This document shows positions 44,401 through 54,642 of a stretch of 64,000 nt of DNA, one piece after another; position 1 is the first letter of the stretch, and each line of letters starts with the position of its first letter. The DNA lies in NCBI GenBank assembly GCA_946965045.2, contig OX337240.1, positions 372,001 through 436,000 on the forward strand. Direction: 5' to 3'. The notes under the pieces are model-generated. The model was not told where the DNA came from, ran no database searches, and was given only the letters and a program-made list of their open reading frames with translations. Made by a program: the position numbers and the translations under genes. The DNA is from Epithemia pelagica (Eukaryota; Bacillariophyta; Bacillariophyceae; Surirellales; Surirellaceae).

Positions 44401-47400
44401 CGGATTGGCCAGAGGAATCAGACATAGCCCTTCAAGACGAATCGGAACGATCCAGAGGCCTCATTATGCTGGAGCCCTTTAAGAAGGCGTTTCCCGATCT
44501 TCGAGCAGAAATTGAAAAGGCCGTGTTTAGTCCACAGCAGCATGTAGAGTGTGAATACGTCGATTCCGTGTCCAGCTGGTCTACGACGACGGTGGATATC
44601 CAGATACAAACGAAACTCAATGCAGCAAAGACGACATTGGGCATAGCCAAGCTCCATCCGCTGCAAGAACGAGTCTGTGCGCACATAATAAAAAATCAGC
44701 TGGAAGACGTTGTTGTCAACGCTCCTTGTGGCTCTGGCAAGGTACGTTCGTTGTGATCTTACACCGTTTTGCCTTGTCTTGGTATCTCACTGTTCACTGG
44801 CTTGTTATAGAGCATGTGTTTTATGGTTCCCGCTGTCTTATTTGGAGGTATCACACTTGTTGTCGAGCCACTTAGAGCCTTGATTGACAGCTTATTCCGC
44901 GAATTACGGAAACGCAACATTAACTGTGAAAAACTCCTTAGCAACGAAGCAGCAGGACATAGTCAAGCTCTGAGCGCGTATAACCGTTTATGTACTTTAT
45001 TGGATGAAAGATTGGACGGCAAACCACTCGTCATTCTTACCACACCAGAACTTGTTTGCACGGGCGGTACAATGGAAATCCTGGGTAATCTACAAGAACA
45101 GGGAAAATTGCGAAGAGTTGTTGTGGATGAGTTCGATTTATGGTACGTGAATTTAATTGATTTAAGTTCGGCTTGTGTCACAACTTCTCCGTACACAAGG
45201 ATTACTCATATGGTTGTTTACTGGAACTTGTGGAATACCTCAGTATCGAACCAAAGGAGAAGGAAGGGACTTGTCACCGACCAGCTTTTGCCGAAATTGT
45301 TCCTCATATTCGCAGAGTGCTGACAAGGACACCAGTGTGAGTATCAAAAGTTGAATGTACTTGCGAGTATGAAAGAAGCCCTCAATTTGATCTCCTTATC
45401 CAATGCACTCGCTCTGTTGGATCTCTTGTCCCCAGAATGTTTCTATCTGCCACGGCCTCCAACAGTGCCGTGAAACTCGTGTCATGGAGCCCCTCAGGGC
45501 AAAAGAAGCCAAAGTTGTTTCTTCACAGCAATCCGCTTCCGCATAATCATTTCTATCGTGTAGAGTCAAGGTCTATGACATGGACCGATGTTGCTGCAAG
45601 AATTGCCAAGATTCTGTCTGATTATGCCCGGGAACATCCAGAAGGTCCTCAGGCAAAGGCTCTTTGTTTCTTCGTTGGTCGAGCAATCGTGGGAACCTTT
45701 AGTGATTTATTGAACGAAAAGAAAATCACCTCTCTTGCTTATGTTGGGGCAGAGACAGAGAAACAAAAGCAACGAAACAACACAATCCTTCGGGAGTTTA
45801 AGGAGACTGATGTACAGGTTTTGTGTGCAAATTTAGCTCTGGGCCGAGGAGTAGATGATCTCCCAAAGAATATCCGATTTTGTTTTCATGTCCAAATGCC
45901 AGAATCTCTTCGTAAGTGCGTGCATAAGCGCCGTTTCCTCTCCGGTATAATTGAGGTTCTCATGTTCTGGCAGCTGAATATTTGCAACAGACAGGCAGAG
46001 CAGGCCGTGACGGTGGAGCGACTTTCTGCTACATGTTCTACCGTTCCGCTGACCGAAGTCGCATTGAGAATATTCTGGGTGGTAGGAGAAAAGAATTAAG
46101 TCACTATCAGCGCAGAGCTCTGGACCTAGTCAGGGAATATGCAATAAATGGGACAATGTGCCGTAAAGAAGCCCTGGCAAAATGCGCATTCGTTGGTGAG
46201 CCAACGCATGTTCGTTGTACGCATCCAGGGAAAATTCGGTGCGATAACTGTCTTGCCAGTGATTGTGTTTTTTCAAAGCCGAAAGACACTGGATGGCTCT
46301 TGGATGTAACAACCAGTATTCACAGTTTTCTTCTGAGAGCCAAATCGAAGTTTATGGTGAAAAATGACTTGAGGGAACAAGACCTACGGAAAGAATCCAG
46401 TGCGTGGCATTGCATCGCGCGAAATATTGAAGAGTTGTCTCCCGATCTTCAGGATAAGAAGTTCCTTCAATCGCTAGTTTCCGGGGGCCTAGATTTTAGC
46501 CTTCTCCATGACTTGGTCCGGTATATGAATGATGTATGTGTTCGGAGTGCCACAAACAAGACTCGCTCCGGACTAATTGATCATATTCGATCGAAGAGGA
46601 GTATCAAACGTTTTCTGTTTCAAGCATCACTTCCGCTAGAAAGCTTCAGTCAAGACAGGGTTCCGATATGTGTCTCACCGATTAAAGAAAACCGCGAAGA
46701 CGTACTCGAAATCGTTGGAAAGAGACAAATTTCAATATTGCTTCAGTACTTTCTCCAGAAAGGGATCGAAACATGGAACCGCAATACTAATAGCACGATC
46801 TTTGATCGTTCACTCGATCGGGAATATAGCATTGGCGAAACCTGCGAGGATGGCAATGATGCTGACGCCAATGCATTCAAAGCAGCTCTGCACTTCGTCT
46901 CAAAGGATCCACGCCTCAAGTCTCTGGACCTTACGAAACTCTATGATGCCCACAAACACGGTTGCGGTTTGTACTGGTCCGCCTCTGTCGAAAAGGATGG
47001 ATCTCTCAACATCTGTCATCCGGAGATAGCATGGGATCGTCGTATGTATCGTAAGTTTGGAGCCGACCGGTTCTTGACGGTACGCGTCAATAAGCAAGTG
47101 AATATCCAACAAATAAAGGAGCTTTTTGATGGCGATGGCATATCCAAGGGACACAAGGCACTTCTCTTTGGCCGGACATATCGTTATCTGTGGTGTAAAA
47201 AAGAAAAAGATCCACAGCAGTTTGTTCTGTTTGCGGAAGAGGGCCCAGGCTTATCCCCAACCTCAGTGTCTGACGTCCTGAATTGGGCAATACCTCATGA
47301 TTTAAATGGTTCGCTATCCATTGCGAAGCGATTAAAGAGGATGAAACTTTGGTTTTCTACGACCATACCGACCGCATGTTTACCGGCTGGAAGTGTACGG

Positions 47401-47439
47401 ATTGTTCCTGACTACCATTGGTCCTCGGGAGGGATGTAG
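41424..47439 (+). CDS. BAH-like / RecQ helicase / RdRP fusion gene, 5' part (interrupted in the RdRP domain)
   Basis: Seven exons: 41424-43305, 43386-43977, 44066-44741, 44811-45146, 45200-45336, 45436-45911, 45974-47439; all junctions are GT-AG and in phase, giving 1854 residues. The frame is open from 41388 but its first ATG is 41424. Residues 1-627 are Lys/Arg then Asp/Glu-rich and disordered. Exon 2 encodes a BAH-like domain (LGRVYFRSCTVSGKEF, VGSKVML, ITSLFQ). A RecQ-type helicase follows: HPLQERV, Walker A APCGSGKS (split by an intron), LVVEPLRALI, motif II DEFD at 45126-45137 instead of DEAH, LSATAS, LALGRGVDDL, YLQQTGRAGRDG, and a Cys cluster C-x11-C-x2-C-x4-C. After about 46700 comes the N-terminal part of a cellular RdRP (GADRFLTVRVN, LLFGRTYRYLW, MKLWFSTTIPTACL) ending VPDYHWSSGGM and then TAG. 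The polymerase resumes at 52394. Likely nuclear, making double-stranded RNA for silencing. Confidence 0.85.
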
Positions 47440-48204
47440 GATCCCTGCACGTGCCTATTTACTATAGCCCATTTTGTACTGTACTCGGTTTTTTATTTTA
47501 GTGTACGTATGTATTTTAGCGGTCGTGGGAAATTCCGAGCGTAAAACCAGGGTCACAAAATGGATCGAAACGCAACCAATACAACAACGAGAGAAACCGT
47601 AGTGCATGAACCAATGAACCAAGGAACAAACGACCATGACAATCAAACAAGCGAGGCAACAAGCACAACAGCGAGCAAAAGCAACCAACAATCAACCAAA
47701 AAGGACAACCAAGGCAATACAATCAACAAACATCAAAGAAGCAGCATGGTAGAACAGCAGCGAGCGAAAAACATAAAGCATCAAGAGAGACAAGCAAAGC
47801 ATCAAACAACGAAACCAAAAGCGATACAACAATCAACCAAGACAAATGACAAAGCAACAATCAAACAAAGGCAAAAACCCACGCAATAAGCCAACAAAGG
47901 CAAGAAACAACAATAGAAACAGAGACGACGAAAATGAAACAAACATCAATCCAACAAACACAGAAACATAACCAACAACCAAACAGAAAGAACAACAGAG
48001 CAGACCGAGAGAAAAGAGAAGCAAGACAAAGGTTAGAGATGCATTGATAATGGAAATGGATGCAACAATCAAAAAGAGCAAAGACAACACTTACGTATTG
48101 AAGCGATCTACACGCAGAGCTCAAGCAACAATCTGCAATGAAAAGGAAGCAGTGAGAACATAGAAAAGACAAGACAACAATCAAACACAGAAAACTTACC
48201 TAGT
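47440..48204 (-). other. Spliced 3' region of the recombinase gene, rich in GATTGTTG motifs
   Basis: Downstream of the recombinase stop, the minus strand shows donor and acceptor pairs (CTAG|GTAAGT at about 48198; TTGCAG|ATTG at about 48130; CAATAC|GTAAGT near 48093), suggesting a spliced 3' UTR or alternative 3' exons. TTGATTGTTG or TTTGATTGTTG occurs at about 47687, 47828, 47855, 48064 and 48177 on the minus strand. A plus-strand frame at 47560-47889 is Gln/Asn/Lys/Thr-rich and looks like a shadow of this composition. Confidence 0.45.
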
Positions 48205-51200
48205 TCAGTAGTATCGTCCACCATGGTGGTTGTGATTGTAGTGATCACCACCATGGTGGCGACTGTGGTGACGAGGATAGTAGGACTCGGAGCGGTGGTG
48301 GTGGTATGAGGAACTGTATTTGGGAGGAGGGGGCGAAGGGTGGAAGTGCTCCACTCGTTGACGGTACACTGCCTCCCCAATCAGACGAGAAGATGGAGGA
48401 GGTGGTGGCGGAGGCGTGTACGAGCGTGGAGGTGGAGGTGGAGGGGTCTGTCCACGAGGAGGATAGTAGTTGTTGCGTGTGGGAGGAGGAGGTGGACTCC
48501 AGTTCACCATTGCCCCATTTCCATTGTTATAGGAAGGCGGAGGAGGGGGAGAACGACGTTGTGATTGGGCGTAGTGGTTGTTGCGTTGGTCGTAATGGCC
48601 CTGATGGCTGCTTTCCAATGATCCGTGGTGGTGGTTGCTGTGATTGTGTTGGTCTTGATGGCCGAGGTGGCCACTCTCCCACGATCCATGGTTGTTGTTG
48701 TTGTGGTGGCGGGGGCGTTCGTCGTAGTACGACGAATGGCTGTTGTTGTTGTTGTGGTGGTGGTAGTGGCTATCGTCGTATGGTGGTCGACGATGGTTGT
48801 TGTTGTTGCTGTTGTTTTGACACTCGTAGTGGGGAGGTCGGCCACTGTTATTGTTGTTGTCGTTGTAGTTTTGGAACTCGTAGGGCGGTCGGCCGTTGTT
48901 GTTGTTGTTGTTCTCGTAGGGAGGTCGGCCATTGTTGCGAGTGTTGTTGTTGTTGCTCTCGTAGGGTGGTGCTCCATTCTTGTTGCTCTCGTAGGGTGGT
49001 CTGCCAGTGTTGTTGCTCTCGTATGGTGGTCGGCCATTGTTGTTGTTGTTGTTGTTGTTGGAGTTGTGAGAGTTGTTGTTGTTTTGGTTGCCACCATCCC
49101 CGTCGCCCCAATCAAAGCCTAGCGGAGAGAACGATGGAGACGAATCGTTGGCACCACCACCAGCAGTAGGAGCATCGGACGAATGATTCGGCGCTACGAT
49201 CAGAAAAGAATGACAGAAAGGTGAGAGACTGATTTCGAATGAACAACAATCAGACAACAAACTTACGCGACGACTTCTTCGGCTGTTCCACTTTGTCTTC
49301 TGGGGGGATGTACCAGTTTGCCGTCGAAGCCTTTAACTTCGACGCGGTAGAGACTTCTTGGTACTCATAATTAATCTCGGCCGATTTATGACGGCCAAAA
49401 TTCGTTGCCAAGACTTGTGGCACTCCGCAATTCGCCACTTTAGAGATGCCCGTTCTACGAGCAGTTCGACCGGTGAAGTTTCCATCTTCGGGGAACTTGC
49501 ATCGAGCAGCCAGCACCTTTGTGTTGTTCGCCGCGAAGTTGCTGCCGAGTTTGCCACCAGGACGCATACCCGTGGCCGGGTCGAACTTTTCTTGGGCACG
49601 GTCCTTCACCAGGTCAGTCCAACCCAAGTGTTTGGACCCACATTTTCGGGCCGCGATGATTTTCTTTGGGGCTTCGTACAAAAACAAGAGTCCCTTCCAG
49701 CCCGGCGGATGCGCTACCTTTCGGTAGTGCATAAATAGCTTATACGTACTCCACGGGTCTGCTTCGTTTTCTATGATCATGTTGGACAGCGAGTCATTCT
49801 CGCGGCGAAACGTAGGCTTGGCTAGCGTCAATTTTACGTTCTTGTGGTGGCCAGCATCAAGTGGGATGATTGCTGGCTTGCCCGCATGTTCTCCGTACGA
49901 CTCATCTAAACGAGCTACGAATCGAAAGTCAGTAATCCTTGCTAAATGAATCTGAATAGAAGTAGCAAGAACATCAGTAGAGGTGAGAAAACCAGTAAGA
50001 AAGCCCAACAATCAACCGTTTGGGTACGTACCTCTAAACAGCGAAAGCTAATATCGCGACAGAGCGAGTAGAAGAATAGCATTAGCAAGTCTTTGAAGAC
50101 TTGGAACGGATTCAAGGGAGGATCTGCGAGGTTGCGGATGTGATACTGATCATCCATACACACGCTGGCCCGTTTCGGCAAGCGACCGAACTCGGGACGT
50201 GCTTTCGCCGTCTTTTTCCAAATCCATTCTAAATACGCTTGGTACGAACCTCTGCCCTTGAGGTCCGTTTGCCCGATGCACACGCCGTTGGCACGCAGGC
50301 AAGCAAACAGATGATTCAATACCTTCCCAGTCGTGTTGGGTTGGTAATGAAACTTTGGATCGTGGGGATCATCGCGCCCCTTGACATACCCCGCCATCCG
50401 AAGATTCATGCAGAAGATAGCTAGCAAGGAGTTAAGTAGCCCCAACTTTCTTGGCGTCTTCGCCCCGCGTAGAGCAACGAACAACTTGGGGACTTTCAGT
50501 CCATCTGATCGTTCAGGGTCGACCATTAGCTTCGCGAGTCCTCGGTAGTGTCGGTGTCGACGAAGCACATCTAAGAAACGCTGGACCGACTCTTGTTTTT
50601 CCTTCGAGTACGACTCGGAGCAGCCAGCAAGCTCGCGAACATCATAGCCATGATACTCGTCCGCAAATACTTCATCGCTGAGTTCAGCGAACTGACCGAA
50701 GTATTCCAACAGGTTGTCGTCATGTGGTTCATCAAGTGGCAGAGTCTTGTATTCGGCGATTGAGATCTCGCCTTGCTCGTTCTCTTCGAGATGGCGTTGC
50801 TCCACCATTGCACGAGCAATGGTCTTCGTATCTAGTGGAGACGGAGGAGGAGGAGGGGCACGCCGAGCAAGAACACCACGTGCACGGGCATTTCGGCGGC
50901 TTCGAACGGAAACAGAAGGAACAAAATCTTCGTCCGCTTCAAGATCATCCATTTCCATTCCTTCAAAGATACTGTCATCATCGTCCGAACCGTCATCAAG
51001 GAACGGATTCGTTTGATTGTTCCTGTGGAAAGCAAAGGAAGAATGTAAGAGGGTGGAAGATGCAACAATCAAATAGAGCGACAACGCAACAACGAACTCA
51101 ACAACGAACGCAACAACAACGAAACTTACTTTGAACGGTGGCGTCGACGGTGAAGAAGAGGAGGAAGATCATCGGGAGGCGGTGGGTTGTTCTCCTTGTC

Positions 51201-51864
51201 GGCTTCCGACGGAGGAGGTGGACGAGGAGGTGGATTCTTCTTCTTCGGTTTTTGCTTCTTGTTCTTGTTGGTCATTCGGCGAGCGACCTTTCGGACGGGG
51301 GAGGACGAAGTTGCAGTTGGTGATTTGCTGCTGGCTGCAGCCAGTTGCCGTTTGGAGCGGCGAGTTGGCTGTTGCGAGGGAGGACTGTTGGCCATGGTCA
51401 AGAACTTCCTGTCGTTGTTGTCGAAATGGCAAAAGTATGAGAAATGACAGGAAATGGAAGGATTTGAGTGACCATTGGAGGGCAGGCGCGCAGGAAGAGG
51501 ACGAAATTGGAAGAAAGGAAGACTTTCCACCATGGGAATGACGAAAAAGGACGAAACAACAATCAACTTACATTCTGTCGCACCGCTCAAGGAACCAAGG
51601 ATCGGAATGCAAGCTATGGAGATCAACATCTCCTTTGCATTCGTCGATCCTTGGTTCCCAGGTCCCATGGTACCTGTCGACCGTTGGGTCGACCGGTACG
51701 AAGACCATGGACGAGGGGTCTTCCCAAGGATCATAATTTGTCGACAACGTCGACATCGAAGACGAAGAAGACGACGACGACGATGCAAGAGAGATGGGAG
51801 ACGCTGCGGTGCCACGATGGGATGCGGAGCGGGGCATGGGGCTGACAATGGGACGGCTCGTCAT
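48205..51864 (-). CDS. Crypton-like tyrosine recombinase with low-complexity C-terminal tail
   Basis: Five exons, all in phase: 51864-51572, 51408-51130, 51022-50032, 49951-49267 and 49193-48205; 1078 residues. Residues 1-100 are Ser-rich, followed by a basic region (KNKKQKPKKK) and Pro stretches. The recombinase core covers exons 3 and 4: a helical SAM-like part (FLDVLRRHRHYRGLAKLM), then the first Arg box CRDISFRCLE.HLARITDF, the second box GRTARRTGISKVANCGVP, and FGRHKSAEINYEYQ, where His/Arg and the final Tyr fit the catalytic residues of Cryptons and other DUF3504-like tyrosine recombinases. The last 300 residues are Asn/His/Tyr/Pro-rich with repeated GRPPYE blocks. The gene has no breaks and may be active. 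It lies antisense inside the split RdRP gene. All four introns contain GATTGTTG. Confidence 0.75.
51591..51709. repeat. Two adjacent imperfect palindromes in recombinase exon 1
   Basis: Hairpin 1 (51591-51658) pairs GGAACCAAGGATC, GAATGCAA and GGAGAT with their complements. Hairpin 2 (about 51663-51709) pairs CCATGG, GGTACC/GGTAC and GTCGACC with GGTCGAC. They lie about 20 and 90 bp inside the donor of intron 1, in coding sequence. Confidence 0.7.
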
Positions 51865-52187
51865 GGTGGCAACCCAACAATCAAATGGATGAGGAAACCA
51901 CGACGACGATAACAACGACAACAGCGCCTACAACGATGCCTCCCACAATTTCAAACAGGTCCCTATGTAGCACCTAAGTATTTAGTTCGTCCCTAAATAG
52001 TGAGACCCTATGTGATCTTGTGTTCCTAAATAGTGAGAACCTAAGTGTCGTAAGTAATTTCCCCCAATATGTGACTACTTAGACTAAGTAGAGTGACGAG
52101 TTAAAAAAATCAACGGACGATAAGCCTAACAAAATATAAATCCTATGTGACACTTACATCCCCCCTCGGACGCAACGGAAGCGTACA

Positions 52188-52391
52188 ACATCTGCTCCTC
52201 GTCGTGATTCTCGTCGGGGGCACTTCTCGGGGGCCTAACTCCTCGGCGGGCAATAGGTCCTCGTCGTGTACTGCCCCAAATCCGCTTATAGCGGATTTGT
52301 TGGGCAGTACACTCCTCGGACCTATTGCCCTTCTCGGAGTTAGGCACCCCTCGTCGTGCCCACTCCTCGGATCACTCCTCGGAGCAGATGT
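52188..52391. repeat. Foldback element B, same family as element A
   Basis: Outer arms ACATCTGCTCC and GGAGCAGATGT bound a palindrome with paired blocks TGAT, GGGCAC, GCCTAACTCC, GGCAATAGGTCC and TGTACTGCCC around ATCCGCTTATAGCGGAT. The paired blocks are separated by 6-8 base unpaired spacers of the CTCGTCG or CTCCTCGG type, all in one orientation on the plus strand. The core AACTCC-spacer-GGCAATAG-spacer-TG-ACTGCCC matches element A. It abuts the resumption of the RdRP frame, and its right end overlaps the shared GATGTAG. Confidence 0.88.
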
Positions 52392-52393
52392 AG

Positions 52394-54642
52394 AACTACT
52401 ACAACCTTTGTGACAACTTTTCGGAAATTGATGGTTGTGGCTTGATATCCCAAGATGCATTGCATGTAGTATGGGATTGTTACCGCGCGAAGACTTCTGA
52501 GAAACGGTCTGATTCATGCATATGTCCGCACACAGGGTTTCAAGGCCGTCTTGGGGGTTTCAAAGGCACCTGGGTTCTGGACCGTGCTTTGGGAACTGGT
52601 ATCGTGGTTCATTGCAGAACAAGTCAGCACAAGTTTCAAGTTCCACAATCCTGTCTGCAGTCGACATCAAACAGAGCTGACTCGATGGAAGGAAAGGTTA
52701 CAGAAGACGACCACAGTGTATTTGAAGTGTCGTCTTGGGACAAGGATCCAACGCCAGCCAAATTGAACGTTCGGTTGATCCAACTGCTAGAACACTATGG
52801 TGCTTCTTGGGAATTCTTCGAGGAGAACTGTTTGGAACCAGCAATAAAGGATTTAGAAGAAATGATGGGATCTGGTCCAGAATCGAAAAGAGCGTGGTTG
52901 AAACATTTGAAAGAGAGACAACGTTCGAATGTACTGAAATCATGGACCGACAGCAGAAAATGCCTGAAACTGTTGTGCGCAAATGTGGCTACGTCCGACC
53001 CGGAGCTCTGTCGATTCAAGAAAAAGCTCGTGTCTGAAATGTTCCGCTCCCTTCAAAGCAAAGCACATTACCCTCTATCTGGCTGTGTTTATCTTCGAAT
53101 GTATGGTGATCACACATTGCTGCTGGAAGAAGGCGAGGCGTTTGTGGCATGCAATGGCGTTCGGACCGGGCTTGACGCTTTATCCGAAGAGATACTTGCC
53201 ATGAGGTCGCCGTCGTATTTTGGGGGAGACATGAGACGACTGTCTTTGGTGTCATTGGATGAGTTGAAGAAGCGATCAAGAGATCCCGAACATGCAAAAC
53301 GTTTTCCTTCTGGATTGCGTAGTGAGCTGGTGCGATCCGGTCAAGAAGCAGTAGAGTTTTTTGCTTGTGAGTAAAAGAAGGTAACGAAGGATTAACGGCG
53401 TGTCCTTTCATGTTCAGTCGTGTCGCTAATTGGTCTTTCTTTCAGGTCTTAAAAACTGCATTGTGTTGTGTAATAAGGGAAAACGGAGCGAGGCAGATCG
53501 AATGTCTGGTGGCGACTACGATGGAGACCTTGCATGGGTATGTTGGAACCAGAAACTCATGGAATCCTTGACACAAACCAAGATTGCTGCCGAGGACATT
53601 TGTGATATAGTGGATAACCCCCTAGAACTGGGGAAACGATCTGCATGGGACCCGGACAATCAGGTGCATGAACTTGATTATGCTCGAAAGTTTAAAATGC
53701 ATCATGTCACACTGGGCAAGCTGTCCAATGCGTTGGACGCTGCGATTGACCAATTTGGCTTTGGATCTCCTCAGGCACAAACGTTAGGTCGCGCACTATT
53801 TCTACAAGTGGATGTTCCAGACACGCGTAAGTCAAGCTTGGCTTGGTTTCTAGTCGAAGTTTCGAGTCGTTGCTTATCCATCTGGTTTTCGTTTTTTGCT
53901 CACAGCACTATTGCGACAAGAAGAAGAAGCGACCCTGCTTGAATCGATCAAGACTCCTCATTGGGCGCTCAAGGACAGGTTCTCGTCTCACCGAAGCTAC
54001 AAATCCAACAAAATGCTGGGCACTTTGTTTGATGCGTTGAAGAACCGCATGGAATTGGCCATGTCTGGATCAGAAAGTGTCGACGGAGAAATGAAGTTGG
54101 ATCCCCTCATTTCAAAACTTGTGGACCCGTATCGGGGCAACCAGGAGTGGCGGCAACTCGAGATGCGAATGAGAACGGCCGTGGAACTCTATATTACAGA
54201 AAAGGCAAAATATTGGGAAAACCGTTCTGTTGGCAGTCACGACAGGATCGTTGCGGATGCGTCCTTTGGCAACAACAAGAACGACCAAGAGAAGGAACAA
54301 GCCGCCGAAGAAGGACGCCGCCACTATGAGACATGGAAGCTCGAGTACTTTACCCGGGCACGCACAGAGTTGGGAAGAGGCGAGGAATCTCGCAATCAAA
54401 CGCAGCTTTGGGAAGTCAAGCCCCAGGTATGGGGGGCCACACTGTACATGGTGGGTTGGGAATGTCATCAGGAATGGACACACAAGCGTCAAGAGACGAG
54501 TCATGGCGTCCAACACAAACATGCCGGTGGTCCCATGGAATTCGTTTGGGGCGTTGCCGAAGGAGAACTATTAAAGGACGTGTTCTACACCAAGAGTTTG
54601 ATTGTTGCCGAGGAAGTGGAAGCTCTTGTCCTTGGTATTTAA
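52394..54642 (+). CDS. RdRP gene, 3' part: catalytic half of the cellular RNA-dependent RNA polymerase
   Basis: Exons 52394-53366, 53446-53826 and 53906-54642; 696 residues, with no start codon of its own at the left edge. The frame continues that of 47436. It opens with EIDGCGLIS, the conserved DGCG motif of eukaryotic RdRPs, then GRLGGFKGTWVLD (R-x-GG-x-KG), a GCVYLRMYGDHTLLLEEGE segment matching the G-x-x-D-x-x-x-x-L-x-x-G-(Q/E) region, and the catalytic loop SGGDYDGDLAWVCWN (53505-53549), whose three Asp bind magnesium (DLDGD in most relatives, DYDGD here). The C-terminal domain ends ALVLGI. Nothing else is broken, so interruption by the insertion appears recent. Expression would need read-through, trans-splicing or a new promoter. 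Confidence 0.88.

Larger units (their letters stand above)
47440..52393. mobile_element. Putative 4.95-kb insertion interrupting the RdRP gene
   Basis: RdRP homology ends at 47436 and resumes at 52394 in the same reading frame. The flanks share GATGTAG at 47433-47439 and 52387-52393, a possible target-site duplication. The insert contains a minus-strand Crypton-like recombinase gene (48205-51864), its spliced 3' region, direct repeats at about 51985-52045 (CCTAAATAGTGAGA twice) and foldback element B at the right edge. No donor and acceptor that would splice the insert out in frame were found: the acceptor GTAG before 52394 is phase 0, whereas the only nearby GT (AT-GTAG) is phase 2. Whether the recombinase gene and the foldback entered together is unknown. 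Confidence 0.65.

Noticed and set aside
47560-47889. Gln/Asn/Lys-rich plus-strand frame of 109 codons
   Set aside because: Composition follows from repeated CAACAATCAA-type sequence; it lies in the spliced 3' region of the minus-strand recombinase gene and has no motif.
48306-49169. Plus-strand Cys/Gly-rich and Val-rich frames of up to 287 codons
   Set aside because: They are antisense to the Asn/His/Pro-rich tail of the recombinase; the minus frame is joined by in-phase introns to a recognisable enzyme, the plus frames have no motif.
47440-52393. The split RdRP as a normal gene with one 5-kb intron
   Set aside because: Candidate GT and AG sites at the two edges are out of phase with each other, other introns of the gene are 53-99 bp, and the interval holds an independent mobile-type gene; kept only as the alternative to test.
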